A DNA stretch of 64,000 nucleotides. Source: CAYLJJ01 sp964384025. GTDB taxonomy: Bacteria; Myxococcota_A; Bradymonadia; UBA7976; UBA1532. Within the stretch, counting starts at the first letter, position 1; each line of letters begins with the position of its first letter. Both the position numbers and the translations under genes were made by a program. The notes under the pieces are model-generated. The model was not told where the DNA came from. It ran no database searches and saw only the letters and a program-made list of their open reading frames with translations. Positions 43,134 to 51,278 of this stretch are shown here, piece after piece. Where the stretch lies: positions 1-64,000 of the forward strand of contig CAYLJJ010000002.1 in assembly GCA_964384025.1 (NCBI GenBank), written 5' to 3'.

Positions 43134-44834
43134 ATGAAGAAGCTTTTTCCTCTGTTGCTGCTCCTACTCGCCTGCGAGGACTCTGCGTTGGGAGGTTTCG
43201 GAGGAGTTCAGCTCCCAGAGCAGGGCTCTCCCTCCACAGATCAGGGGATCTCAGAGGTCGGTTTAAGCCCGGATTTCTCTTTGCCTGGCTTAGATGGAAC
43301 AACCCTGGACAGCGCCCAGAGAGATGAAGGACCCGCTCTTGGAGATGGCGATCTTCTCGGTGAAATGGGGAGCGACCTAGGCTGTGAGCCTGTCCCTGAG
43401 CGCTGCAATGGTCGAGATGACGACTGTGATGGGGAGATCGATGAGGAGATCGCCCCTCAAGCCTGCGTAGCGGGACCCTGTGAGCTGGGAGAGACCCGCT
43501 GTATCGAGGGGGGGTTGCGCTGTGAAGGGAGCGGGAACCCTCCCCTTGAGATCTGCAATGGGGAGGATGACGATTGCGATGGGGAGATCGATGAGGATCC
43601 CTCAGATGTCGGCGGGATCTGTGGCTCGGATGAGGGGCGTTGTCAAGCGGGCACCCTCATCTGTCGAGAGGGTCGCCGTTGGTGTGAGGGCTCCATCGGC
43701 GCCCGCGATGAGAGCTGCAATGGCCTGGATGATGACTGTGACGGAGAGACAGATGAGGATCTGGAAGAGGCGGGGGTGGAGTGCAACGCAGGGAACTGTG
43801 GCCTGGGGAGTCGTCAATGCCTAGAGGGGGCTTGGGCCTGCGTCGGTGAGGCTGAACATCAAGAGCTTGAAATCTGTGATGGCTTGGATAACGACTGCGA
43901 TGGCCTCATCGATGAGGAGGACCCTCAACTGGGGGAGCGCTGTGGTCTGGATGAGGGAACTTGTCAACAGGGAGAGATCAGCTGCGTGGCAGGTCTGCTC
44001 GCCTGCCTAGACAGCGTGGCCCCTGTAGATGAGATCTGCAACGGCTTGGATGATGACTGTGATGGTGTGGTGGACGAAGAAGATGCCATCAACGCGGGCG
44101 CTCCCTGCCCTGCCCTAGGCGAGCGCTGTCGGGTCGATCTAAACTGTGTAGATGGTCTCTGCCTAGATGACTACGGACAGCGATACTGCTCTCTACCCTG
44201 TGATCTGGATCTAGGGCTCTGTCCTCAGGGAATGCTCTGTGAGCTGCGAGGGCCTCGAACGGTCTGTGTACATGATTACCCCAGCTGTCGATCGAATGGA
44301 GACTGCACCGAAGGGGATCAGTGCAGCTTACACCCTCCCAGCGGCCCTGATGAGCTGGGCGCTGAGTGTCGTCCGCTCTTGGAGGGAGGAGAATTGGGCG
44401 CGCTCTGCGATGATGAACGACCTTGCGCTTCGGGGATGTGTATGGCGCGAACAGGGCGCTGCTCGGCCCTCTGTGATGCAGACTGTGGTGACTTTGCTTG
44501 TATCCTCACTCCCTTCAATCAAGGGGATGGGACCCTCGTTGATCTGGGTCTCTGCTTCTCTGCATGTACGGGGGACCGTCACTGCCCTGAGGGCCTCCTC
44601 TGCCAGTACAGCTGGCGCTCAGATCGAGAGGAGATCTTGGGCTACTGTGATGGCTCCTTTGGCGAGACCCCAGTGGGTGATCCCTGTACCGAGAGCTGCG
44701 ATCACAACTCCTGCCATCTCGAAGGGGGATATTGCACTCAGGGCTGCGTTACCTTAGAGGATTGTCCTGCTGGCTGGCGCTGTGAACTGACCCCAGTGGG
44801 AGAGAGCCAGCGAGGGATCTGCTCCCGGCCCTGA
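43134..44834 (+). CDS. MopE-type metal-binding-repeat lipoprotein
   Basis: 566 residues from the ATG at 43134, giving a signal peptide with lipobox LLAC; an earlier start in the same frame lies inside the previous gene and lacks a signal peptide. After an Asp/Ser-rich linker come five CNGxDDDCDGxxDE repeats (RCNGRDDDCDGEIDEE, ICNGEDDDCDGEIDED, SCNGLDDDCDGETDED, ICDGLDNDCDGLIDEE, ICNGLDDDCDGVVDEE). These are the putative metal-binding motif first noted in MopE and common in Myxococcota. The C-terminal half is Cys-rich with C..C pairs. Surface role is inferred. Confidence 0.78.
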   Translation: MKKLFPLLLLLLACEDSALGGFGGVQLPEQGSPSTDQGISEVGLSPDFSLPGLDGTTLDSAQRDEGPALGDGDLLGEMGSDLGCEPVPERCNGRDDDCDGEIDEEIAPQACVAGPCELGETRCIEGGLRCEGSGNPPLEICNGEDDDCDGEIDEDPSDVGGICGSDEGRCQAGTLICREGRRWCEGSIGARDESCNGLDDDCDGETDEDLEEAGVECNAGNCGLGSRQCLEGAWACVGEAEHQELEICDGLDNDCDGLIDEEDPQLGERCGLDEGTCQQGEISCVAGLLACLDSVAPVDEICNGLDDDCDGVVDEEDAINAGAPCPALGERCRVDLNCVDGLCLDDYGQRYCSLPCDLDLGLCPQGMLCELRGPRTVCVHDYPSCRSNGDCTEGDQCSLHPPSGPDELGAECRPLLEGGELGALCDDERPCASGMCMARTGRCSALCDADCGDFACILTPFNQGDGTLVDLGLCFSACTGDRHCPEGLLCQYSWRSDREEILGYCDGSFGETPVGDPCTESCDHNSCHLEGGYCTQGCVTLEDCPAGWRCELTPVGESQRGICSRP

Positions 44835-44957
44835 CTCGGCGCGATTATCAAAGCCCTACAGGAGCCAAGTTGTTGACCCTGGGGGGACTTGAAGCAAACA
44901 AGCTGCTGATATAGTTCAAGATGATTAAAATTGGAACGAGCAGATAGATCTGAGCCC

Positions 44958-46145
44958 TTACTCGCTTAAACCCACATAAGCTCCACTGAGTAGGGCAGCT
45001 ACCAGTCCCCTAAACCGCCCACAACAGTCCCCCGCTAGGCTCAGAGAGAGCCCTGGAGCCTGTAGATTCCCATCGCTGATAGCATATCTTCCGATCCCCT
45101 CAACACAGGGTCCCATCACCTCTAAATCTGGAGCCTCCAAGAGCCTGGGGAGATGTTGAGCGAGGCGCAGTATGCCCTGATATAGAGCAGCGGCGACTAC
45201 AGGCCCCAAGAGGGGATCGAGGAGCTCGGGATCCTGAAGCAGGGCTGAAAGCTTGAGTTGGAAAGGAGCAGCTCCTTGCAAGGGTTCTAAGCTGACTCCT
45301 GGCTCAGGGTCCAAGAAGCGTACGTTGAAGCCCAGATTGCTGAGCCCAGTGGGGGGACAGTCGGAGCGCCCTGAGAGACTCTGTAGACCCTCAAACTTCG
45401 AGGTCACCACCTCCCCCTGAGCGCAGTAACAGAAGCTGCGCCATTGGCGTCGTCCTGCTGAGATGATCAGTTTGGGGTCCAGAGAGCGACCCGCTGAATA
45501 GAGATCCTCAAAGAAGGGATGCTCAGCCGGACCCTGGAGCCTGATGCCCAACTCCCAACGCATAAAGCGCTGGGAACAGAGCCCCAGACGAGCTGAGAAG
45601 AAGCGCCCTCCAGCGGCGATCAATCGCCTCGCCTCAAAGCGCTGGAGCCCCGCTGGGCTCTGAACCTCCAATCGAAAATAATCCTGAACAGAGCTGATCT
45701 GCACAACACGGTGCCGTAGACGCAGATTCTCTTCAAGAGGCGCCGCCAAGCTTCGAATAAGGGCGACGCGGCTTTCAAAGTCAAGGGAGAGACAGGGGTA
45801 AGGTTTAAAAGGGTTTGGGAGAGGGGTCGATACTTCTGGAAAGGGAGGGATCTCCAGCCCTGAACGCAACAGGAGAGCCTCAAGCCAACGGTAGGCACTG
45901 CGTAGGCGTGCAGGATCCGCCAAACTCCAAAGAGCGCTGGCGGCGGGGTGAAAGCTGAATTTTCCATCAGAGTAGAGCCCAGCACCGCCCAGCCCTGAGA
46001 GAAGATCTCGAGGATCTCCTCTTCGACGAGCGCTGAGATCGCCCCCTGCCTCTAAGAGCAGAAAATCACCGCCCTGAGCGAGGGAGAACTGCGCCGCTGC
46101 TAGACCTGCTGGTCCTGCGCCGATGATGATCAGTGGATAGATCAG
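44958..46145 (-). CDS. COG2509-like FAD-dependent dehydrogenase, CTG start
   Basis: The ATG-initiated part (from 45923) lacks its FAD site; extending the frame upstream without a stop gives IYPLIIIGAGPAGLAAA (Rossmann GxGxxG) and LGGAGLYSDGKFSF. No ATG, GTG or TTG lies ahead of the GxGxxG motif without leaving the frame. The codon at 46145-46143 is CTG, with AGGAG 7 bases upstream, and overlaps the upstream stop as CTGA. So CTG initiation is inferred, giving 395 residues. Other features: GGRFFSARLGL, FCYCAQGEVV and SLAGDCCGRFRGLVAALLSGAYVG at the C-terminus, resembling uncharacterised dehydrogenases of COG2509. Reaction unknown. Confidence 0.75.
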   Translation of the reverse strand: MIYPLIIIGAGPAGLAAAQFSLAQGGDFLLLEAGGDLSARRRGDPRDLLSGLGGAGLYSDGKFSFHPAASALWSLADPARLRSAYRWLEALLLRSGLEIPPFPEVSTPLPNPFKPYPCLSLDFESRVALIRSLAAPLEENLRLRHRVVQISSVQDYFRLEVQSPAGLQRFEARRLIAAGGRFFSARLGLCSQRFMRWELGIRLQGPAEHPFFEDLYSAGRSLDPKLIISAGRRQWRSFCYCAQGEVVTSKFEGLQSLSGRSDCPPTGLSNLGFNVRFLDPEPGVSLEPLQGAAPFQLKLSALLQDPELLDPLLGPVVAAALYQGILRLAQHLPRLLEAPDLEVMGPCVEGIGRYAISDGNLQAPGLSLSLAGDCCGRFRGLVAALLSGAYVGLSE

Positions 46146-46894
46146 AGTTGGGCTCCTGCAGAGGGCTCAAGCCAACCTCCATCTAAAGCCTTAAAGCTGT
46201 CAAAGATGATCAGCTCCTCGATCACCTTCTCCACCATAAAGCCCCGTGCTTCGCTGGCGGTGGTGATCTTCTCAAGGAGCCTTCGAGAGGAGTTGAGGCC
46301 CATCCCATAACTGCGCAGGTTAAGGAAACGCTGTTCCTTCTTCGCCTGCGTCTGGCAACTGAAGGGTACGCGAGTGCCCAACTCAGCACGCAGCTCCTCT
46401 CCCAGCGCCTTAAGGGCTTGATCTCGCTCAGCAGAGAGCGGCTGGTCCTCTAGCTTGATGTGGAACTCAAAGTAATTTTCCATACCAGTCAGCCGATCCA
46501 TACACCGCATCTCCTCATCAGAGTGAGGGACTCCAGCGCTGCCCGCTCGCACCTCCAGCTTAAGGCGTAGGACCTCGAAATGTTCATTGAGGGCCTCAGC
46601 GTGACCCAGCATCTCCCTGAGAGGCTCCTGAGGGCCTACGCTGTTGCAAAACTTCTTGCTGCTGAGAACATCCACGACCCCCTGCCCCTCAAAATCCAAG
46701 CCCAGGCTGATCCCCGTCATCCCCACCTGCCTACAGATCTCCTTAAAGCGCTGCTTGCTGGTTGAATCTGGATTGAGGGGCGCACAGAAGATATGGCACT
46801 CAAAGAGGTCCGAGACCTGGGGCTGTCGCTCAGGCCGCTTCTCCCAATCTCTGAGGGTCTCTTCTGCCATCTTGAAGTGATCACTGGGTTTCAT
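46142..46894 (-). CDS. Uncharacterised cytosolic protein between RR and FAD genes
   Basis: 250 residues from the ATG at 46894 (AGAGAAG upstream); starts at 46942 (GTG) or 46930 (ATG) would add up to 16 residues and leave almost no gap after the response-regulator gene. Predicted soluble and mixed alpha/beta, with conserved-looking segments FECHIFCAPLN, GISLGLDFEGQGVVDVL, GVPHSDEEM and YFEFHIKLEDQPL. No signal peptide. I do not recognise the family. Its stop overlaps the CTG start of the FAD dehydrogenase gene. Confidence 0.65.
   Translation of the reverse strand: MKPSDHFKMAEETLRDWEKRPERQPQVSDLFECHIFCAPLNPDSTSKQRFKEICRQVGMTGISLGLDFEGQGVVDVLSSKKFCNSVGPQEPLREMLGHAEALNEHFEVLRLKLEVRAGSAGVPHSDEEMRCMDRLTGMENYFEFHIKLEDQPLSAERDQALKALGEELRAELGTRVPFSCQTQAKKEQRFLNLRSYGMGLNSSRRLLEKITTASEARGFMVEKVIEELIIFDSFKALDGGWLEPSAGAQL
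46153..46157 (-). promoter_or_regulatory. AGGAG ribosome site placing a CTG start
   Basis: On the minus strand AGGAG is followed by CCCAACT and then CTG (46145-46143), a 7-base gap. No other initiation codon sits at a suitable distance. The CTG overlaps the TGA of the upstream gene by three bases, the same arrangement as the common ATGA overlap, so coupled translation is likely. Confidence 0.55.
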
Positions 46895-46945
46895 AGACTT
46901 CTCTTTGGTTGTATTTGATTCTCTGGGCATAGGTACAATCACTCA

Positions 46946-47371
46946 TCAGGGATCCCTACCAGGGAGCCGCGCGACGCTGCTCCAATAGCGACTCATCGAG
47001 CGAAGCAGCTCCACAAAGTCCGCAAAGCGCAAGGGCTTACAGAGGAAACCGTTGGCACCATAGGTGTAGGCGATGTTTACATCTTCTTGTCGCGCTGAAG
47101 CGGTCAAGATCAAACAGGGAATGGCGCGGAGCCCTGGATCGGTTTTGACCGCTCGCAACACTTCCAAACCGCTGACTTTGGGAAGATGAATATCCAAAAG
47201 GAGCAGATCAGGGAGAGGGTTTTGGGGAGCCTGGAGAAAATCCAGGGCCTCCTGCCCATCCCCCACCACGACAATCTCAACTGGGAAAGCGCTCCTCTTG
47301 ATCGCACGGCGGGTGATCAAGGCATCACCGTCATCATCTTCTGCCAAGAGGATCTGGATGGGTTTGGGCAT
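46946..47371 (-). CDS. Stand-alone response regulator (Rcp1-like receiver)
   Basis: 141 residues: a single receiver domain with no output domain. The acidic pair is E11/D12, the phosphorylated residue is D60 in LLLDIHLP, the switch Thr/Ser is T90 in LILTAS, and the lysine is K112 in NGFLCKP. Sequence and length resemble Rcp1-type regulators that partner histidine kinases or phytochromes in cyanobacteria and other bacteria. GGAG lies 5 bases before the ATG. First gene of a three-gene minus-strand unit; no kinase is adjacent. Confidence 0.9.
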   Translation of the reverse strand: MPKPIQILLAEDDDGDALITRRAIKRSAFPVEIVVVGDGQEALDFLQAPQNPLPDLLLLDIHLPKVSGLEVLRAVKTDPGLRAIPCLILTASARQEDVNIAYTYGANGFLCKPLRFADFVELLRSMSRYWSSVARLPGRDP

Positions 47372-47568
47372 CTCTCTCCAGCCTACTGTGAGCGGCGAAC
47401 CTTCATTGGATCCAGAAAAAGCGCGACCTCACAAGAGCCCTCTCCTCATTTCTTTGAAGAGCAGGCCCTGTTTTCAAGAAATCTAAACGAAAAAGCCCCA
47501 AGATCATGAAACTTCAAAGTCCAAACTCGTGTACCCTCCCCAAGGCCAAAGCCAGAAAGATCCTGAAC

Positions 47569-48174
47569 ATGAGTGAGAGTCGCAAGAGAGAAGCCCAAGA
47601 TCTCGCCCAAGCTCGCCTTGGAGATGAGGCCGCCTTTAGCCGCCTAGTGGGTCCTCTAAGAGAACGCATCTATTGGAGGGCCGCTCGAGCGGTGGGTGAT
47701 CTGGATGAGGCAGAAGATGTGACTCAGGAGACCATCCTGAGAGCCTTTACCCGCCTAGATACCTTTCGCGGGGAGTCCCGCTTCAGCTCCTGGCTCTATC
47801 AGGTGGGCAGCAACTGTATTCGTATGCATCTGCGCTCTCGCAGGCGTCGAGGGGCTCAGCGTATCGAGGAGCATCTCCGTGAGGTGGAGCAGAGCAGCGA
47901 GCAGCGCCCAAGCCCCGCTCAAGCTCGTGCACCCGATCTGGTGGTGATGGAGGGGCAGCTTGTAGAGGCACTTAAAGAGGCGATCGATCAACTCCCTCCT
48001 CAATATGGCAGCATCCTGCGCCTCTGGGTAGAGGAGGGCCTAGATCTTAAGCAGATCCAAGAGCGCTCAGGGCTCTCCATCGCCGCGATCAAATCCCGAC
48101 TCCACCGCGCCCGTCGGCGTGTTCGTGCTCGTATCGAGTTGGAGTATGGCCCCGGTGCCCTCCTGGCAGCCTGA
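47569..48174 (+). CDS. ECF-type RNA polymerase sigma factor
   Basis: 201 residues from the ATG at 47569; an in-frame ATG at 47506 would add 21 residues, and neither has a good ribosome site. Region 2 reads ARLGDEAAFSRLVGPLRERIYWRAARAVGDLDEAEDVTQETILRAF with the typical DVTQE; region 4 is LPPQYGSILRLWVEEGLDLKQIQERSGLSIAAIKSRLHRARR, a helix-turn-helix for -35 recognition. Such factors direct envelope or stress responses. No anti-sigma factor lies beside it in the window. Confidence 0.93.
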   Translation: MSESRKREAQDLAQARLGDEAAFSRLVGPLRERIYWRAARAVGDLDEAEDVTQETILRAFTRLDTFRGESRFSSWLYQVGSNCIRMHLRSRRRRGAQRIEEHLREVEQSSEQRPSPAQARAPDLVVMEGQLVEALKEAIDQLPPQYGSILRLWVEEGLDLKQIQERSGLSIAAIKSRLHRARRRVRARIELEYGPGALLAA

Positions 48175-48284
48175 TCTCCGCTGTTCAAAAGCCTCAAATG
48201 TTTCGCTTTAGAGCCGAAGATTCAAAGAGGGAGGCCCTATGCTCTGGCTGCGCTTCCCTCTCCTGGTTGATCCCAGCGTCCATC

Positions 48285-48842
48285 TTACTTGGCTCTGGCA
48301 GATGCTCTACAATACCCATGCCCCACATCCACTCGGATGGTCAACTCCATTCCATCCTCTCCCTGGGACTCCTCTACTGAGAGGATCTCTCCCATCTGAG
48401 CTGCGCGACGACGCAGAGCTTGGCGGTAGACCTCAGCTAAGACAAGATCGACCTCCTCTTGAAGCTCTGCCTCTAGACGAATGAGCTTCTCGGAGAGCCT
48501 TCGCTTGAGGGCCTTCTCGCTCTGCTCCTCCCTCTTTACCAAGAGACGCCGGGCCTCGGCTTGTACCCCGCTCTGGACTTGGATCGTCTGGCTATCCTCC
48601 AGCTTGATTTCTAAATTTCCCTCTCGCCAGCGAACACGGCCGCCCTCTCGCTCCACAAAGACCCCCTCCTTATCTTGCTTCCAGCCCATCTGCTTCAGGA
48701 GCGCCTCCATGAGGGCGTTCATCTCCTCTGGCTCTAAGATGGGGAGCATCTCCACAGGGAGCTGAACTTCATCATTGACGTTGATCTCAGCGTTCTCCCT
48801 GAAGAGGGGGGCGGCTACGCGGACTCGATACCCTCTGCTCAT
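48285..48842 (-). CDS. Small protein resembling FtsH/vWA-MoxR ternary-system domain
   Basis: 185 residues from the ATG at 48842, with GGAGC 7 bases upstream. Residues 1-45 (MSRGYRVRVAAPL, VQLPVEMLPILEPEEMNALM) look like the small domains recalled from FtsH ternary conflict systems (often called fvmX/X1-X7), followed by a Glu/Arg-rich coiled coil (about 95-150) and a final beta stretch MELTIRVDV. No MoxR ATPase, vWA or protease gene is near, so it may stand alone. The family assignment is from memory and should be treated as tentative. Confidence 0.5.
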   Translation of the reverse strand: MSRGYRVRVAAPLFRENAEINVNDEVQLPVEMLPILEPEEMNALMEALLKQMGWKQDKEGVFVEREGGRVRWREGNLEIKLEDSQTIQVQSGVQAEARRLLVKREEQSEKALKRRLSEKLIRLEAELQEEVDLVLAEVYRQALRRRAAQMGEILSVEESQGEDGMELTIRVDVGHGYCRASARAK

Positions 48843-48897
48843 TTCAAGCTCCTATAGAGTCGTTGAGGAGAACAGATCATCCGGTCTGGGAGCAAGC

Positions 48898-50628
48898 CTA
48901 GGGCTGCGCTGGGCTGCGCTGAGCCTCAAAGCTGCCCGGAATAGGGCCGCTCCAGAGTCCCTCTTCAAGCAGCTCTACCTGTTGGCTTTGAATCCGCATT
49001 TGAGCTTCACCCATGAGGATCACAGAGCTGATGCCCTGGATCATAGAGAGGACCTGATCTTCAAGCAGGGCTGCTAGAGCACTTGGCAGCAGCTCTTCAC
49101 AGTAATCAACGCTCAAGAGATCTCCACTCAACTCAGAGATCGACTCGCAGGGGAGGAGCTGAGCGCTGAGCTCCTCTAAGCTGACCGCCTGCCCTTCTCC
49201 CAAAGAACCGGGTAGGAGCCAGCTCTCCAACATCATGAGCAACACTGCTTCCAAGGGCAGCGGAAGCTCATGTTGGGAGATGCGCAGCAGCCTTCCCTCC
49301 ATCTGAGTCTCAAAGGCCGCTGAGGGGAGGGCCTCTAAGCCCAACCCTGCTTCATCCAGCTCGATGCGGAAGCGACACTCCTCCTCTGGATGAGGGCAGC
49401 CCTCCCGCCAAGTAAACCAGAGAGCCAGCAATTCATGCTGTCCTCCCGATCCCCCAAAGAGGAAGCGTCCCTCCACCTCCATAGAACGCGCGATGTTGTA
49501 GAGATCCCCAAAGATGGTGAGAGACTCGACCACGGCTGGAGGTACCTGCGTCTCGATCACATCGTCGATGATTTCTCCACCCAGGAAGTTCAAGGTGGTG
49601 CAAGAGGCGACGCCCAGCTCGGCGTAGTCGCAGAGCAGATCGATGATCGCGCTCCCCCGGCTGCCTTCATTACCGCCCCCAATACGAGCAACCATCTCTA
49701 AGGTCTCGCTCTCTCCCCCAGGTAGGAGCGTCGCCATATCAAACAGCTCCTGACTGGCGAAGGTGCCGCTGAGGTCAAACTCTCTGGCTTCCAAGATCAG
49801 CTCAACCTCTAAAATCTGTCCAGCGATGATCTCTTGAGCATCAAGGCAGCCACTCGCTGAGATCGCTCCACCCTCTCTCTCCATATGAGCTGAGACGCTG
49901 AGCCGAGAGCCTCCCGCGAGGGGCTCTGAGAGGCTGCTGGGGTCAGGACCACGAATGTCAGCCACCGAAGGCAGCTCCATCACCACCGGAGGATCGACCA
50001 GCGCACAGCCTCCTTCAGCGTGGATAAATATCCGCGCTCCTCCATCCCCAACCCCAGGACCGGGGCGAAGCTGGACGCTGATTCGTCCCTCCAAAGCCTC
50101 CACCACGTTGATCTGGTAAAAGACCGGCGCGGAGCCTTCAGCGCTGATCTCTACTCGAAACTGGCGAGCAGTGTCTCCCCCTCGGATGGTCAGCTCAGCA
50201 TAGCCCTGAGCGTCGCTGCGGCTGTTGGCGGCCACCAGGGCTGAGCCTCCAATCTCAGCCCGCTCTTCAGCTCCCTCGAGCAGCCGTCCTCGAATCGCGA
50301 CGTTGGGCGCGGCGAGGCCATCAAGGGTTCTCACCTCCACAGGAAGCGGAAGCTGAGCACCAAAGTGCAGGAGCTGTGAGGCGGGAGCGCTTAGATAGAG
50401 TTCAAGGCCCTGAGGCGCAGGGGCGCGGTCTAAGAGAGGCTGCTGATCTTGAAGGGGGAGCGCTGCCTCCTGGGGAGGTCCCAGATCCTGAGGTTGTGGA
50501 TTGGGGCCACCATCTGGGCCGAGTGCGAGATCTGAAGCTTCTGGGCTCTCCTCACTGGGGCTGTTTGCCTCAGCGCAGGCGAGGAGGAGGAGAGAGAGGA
50601 GGAGCATAAGAGTGCGTGATCTATACAT
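48898..50628 (-). CDS. Large lipoprotein with Ig-like/beta domains
   Basis: 576 residues with lipobox LLAC, then an acidic/Pro-rich linker (SPEASDLALGPDGGPNPQPQD). Residues about 75-170 contain one Ig/carboxypeptidase-like beta module (LPLPVEVRTLDGLAAPNVAIRG, AELTIRGGDTARQFRV). The C-terminal 300 residues form an acidic beta-rich domain with four cysteines; the family is not recognised. Likely a periplasmic or surface lipoprotein. Ribosome site is poor. Confidence 0.68.
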   Translation of the reverse strand: MYRSRTLMLLLSLLLLACAEANSPSEESPEASDLALGPDGGPNPQPQDLGPPQEAALPLQDQQPLLDRAPAPQGLELYLSAPASQLLHFGAQLPLPVEVRTLDGLAAPNVAIRGRLLEGAEERAEIGGSALVAANSRSDAQGYAELTIRGGDTARQFRVEISAEGSAPVFYQINVVEALEGRISVQLRPGPGVGDGGARIFIHAEGGCALVDPPVVMELPSVADIRGPDPSSLSEPLAGGSRLSVSAHMEREGGAISASGCLDAQEIIAGQILEVELILEAREFDLSGTFASQELFDMATLLPGGESETLEMVARIGGGNEGSRGSAIIDLLCDYAELGVASCTTLNFLGGEIIDDVIETQVPPAVVESLTIFGDLYNIARSMEVEGRFLFGGSGGQHELLALWFTWREGCPHPEEECRFRIELDEAGLGLEALPSAAFETQMEGRLLRISQHELPLPLEAVLLMMLESWLLPGSLGEGQAVSLEELSAQLLPCESISELSGDLLSVDYCEELLPSALAALLEDQVLSMIQGISSVILMGEAQMRIQSQQVELLEEGLWSGPIPGSFEAQRSPAQP

Positions 50629-50753
50629 GGACTGAGCCTATGCAAACTCACTCTATAGTTCCAAGCTTGCTTGAGGGCCCAGTTCACAACCCTCTTTTCA
50701 CCTACAGCGCCTTAAGGTGTTAGCCTGATTGTTAAATCTGGAGGGAGCTTGAG

Positions 50754-51278
50754 ATGAGCACTCAGCAAGAGAATAAAGGAGGACAGCTCAGTTTTATCCT
50801 CCTGATGAGCTTAATCCTCTGCTTTTTTCTCGCATTCGCTGTTGGCGTTCAGTTCCTCTTTGGTAAACATCGCAGCTTCTGGGGGCTGATCGGCCAGAAG
50901 AGCCAATCGGGTCTCGTTCGTTTAGAGAAGTTTGAATCCAGAAAAAACAGGATGCGCTATTGGACGGTGAGCCTCAGGGGTCTTAAGGACGCTCCCAGCC
51001 TCTCGATCCAAGATCAATGGTCAGATGATGATCTCAACCTGCATAAGCTGGCTGAGGTTCTAAAAGAGCACCAGCTCGGAAAGGAGCTCAAGGTGGAGTG
51101 GGTCCAGCCCTGGAGTGGAGCCCCCCTCTATCTCAAGATGGAGGGGCGTGATATCCGTGCCTCTGATAAACTCCCACGACAGCTGATCTGGATCTTCCTC
51201 AGCTTCTTTCCACTTTTTTTGATCGCGATCGTCTTACTGCTCTTGATCTCAAATTTGCGAAAGGGGGGCTCTTCCTAG
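50754..51278 (+). CDS. Two-helix membrane protein of unknown function
   Basis: 174 residues from the ATG at 50754, with GGGAG about 8 bases upstream. One membrane helix at about 14-36, a soluble part of about 100 residues (WTVSLRGLKDAPSLSIQDQW), and a second helix at about 142-168 near the C-terminus. No family recognised. Its last 4 bases overlap the end of the convergent glnS gene. Confidence 0.68.
   Translation: MSTQQENKGGQLSFILLMSLILCFFLAFAVGVQFLFGKHRSFWGLIGQKSQSGLVRLEKFESRKNRMRYWTVSLRGLKDAPSLSIQDQWSDDDLNLHKLAEVLKEHQLGKELKVEWVQPWSGAPLYLKMEGRDIRASDKLPRQLIWIFLSFFPLFLIAIVLLLLISNLRKGGSS

Noticed and set aside
48239..48484. Short plus-strand ORF beginning MLWLRFPLLVDPSVHLTWLW
   Set aside because: GGGAGG precedes its ATG at a reasonable distance and the N-terminus looks like part of a membrane protein, but beyond about 48300 it runs antisense to the 48285-48842 gene and loses sense. 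Possibly the 5' scrap of a lost gene.
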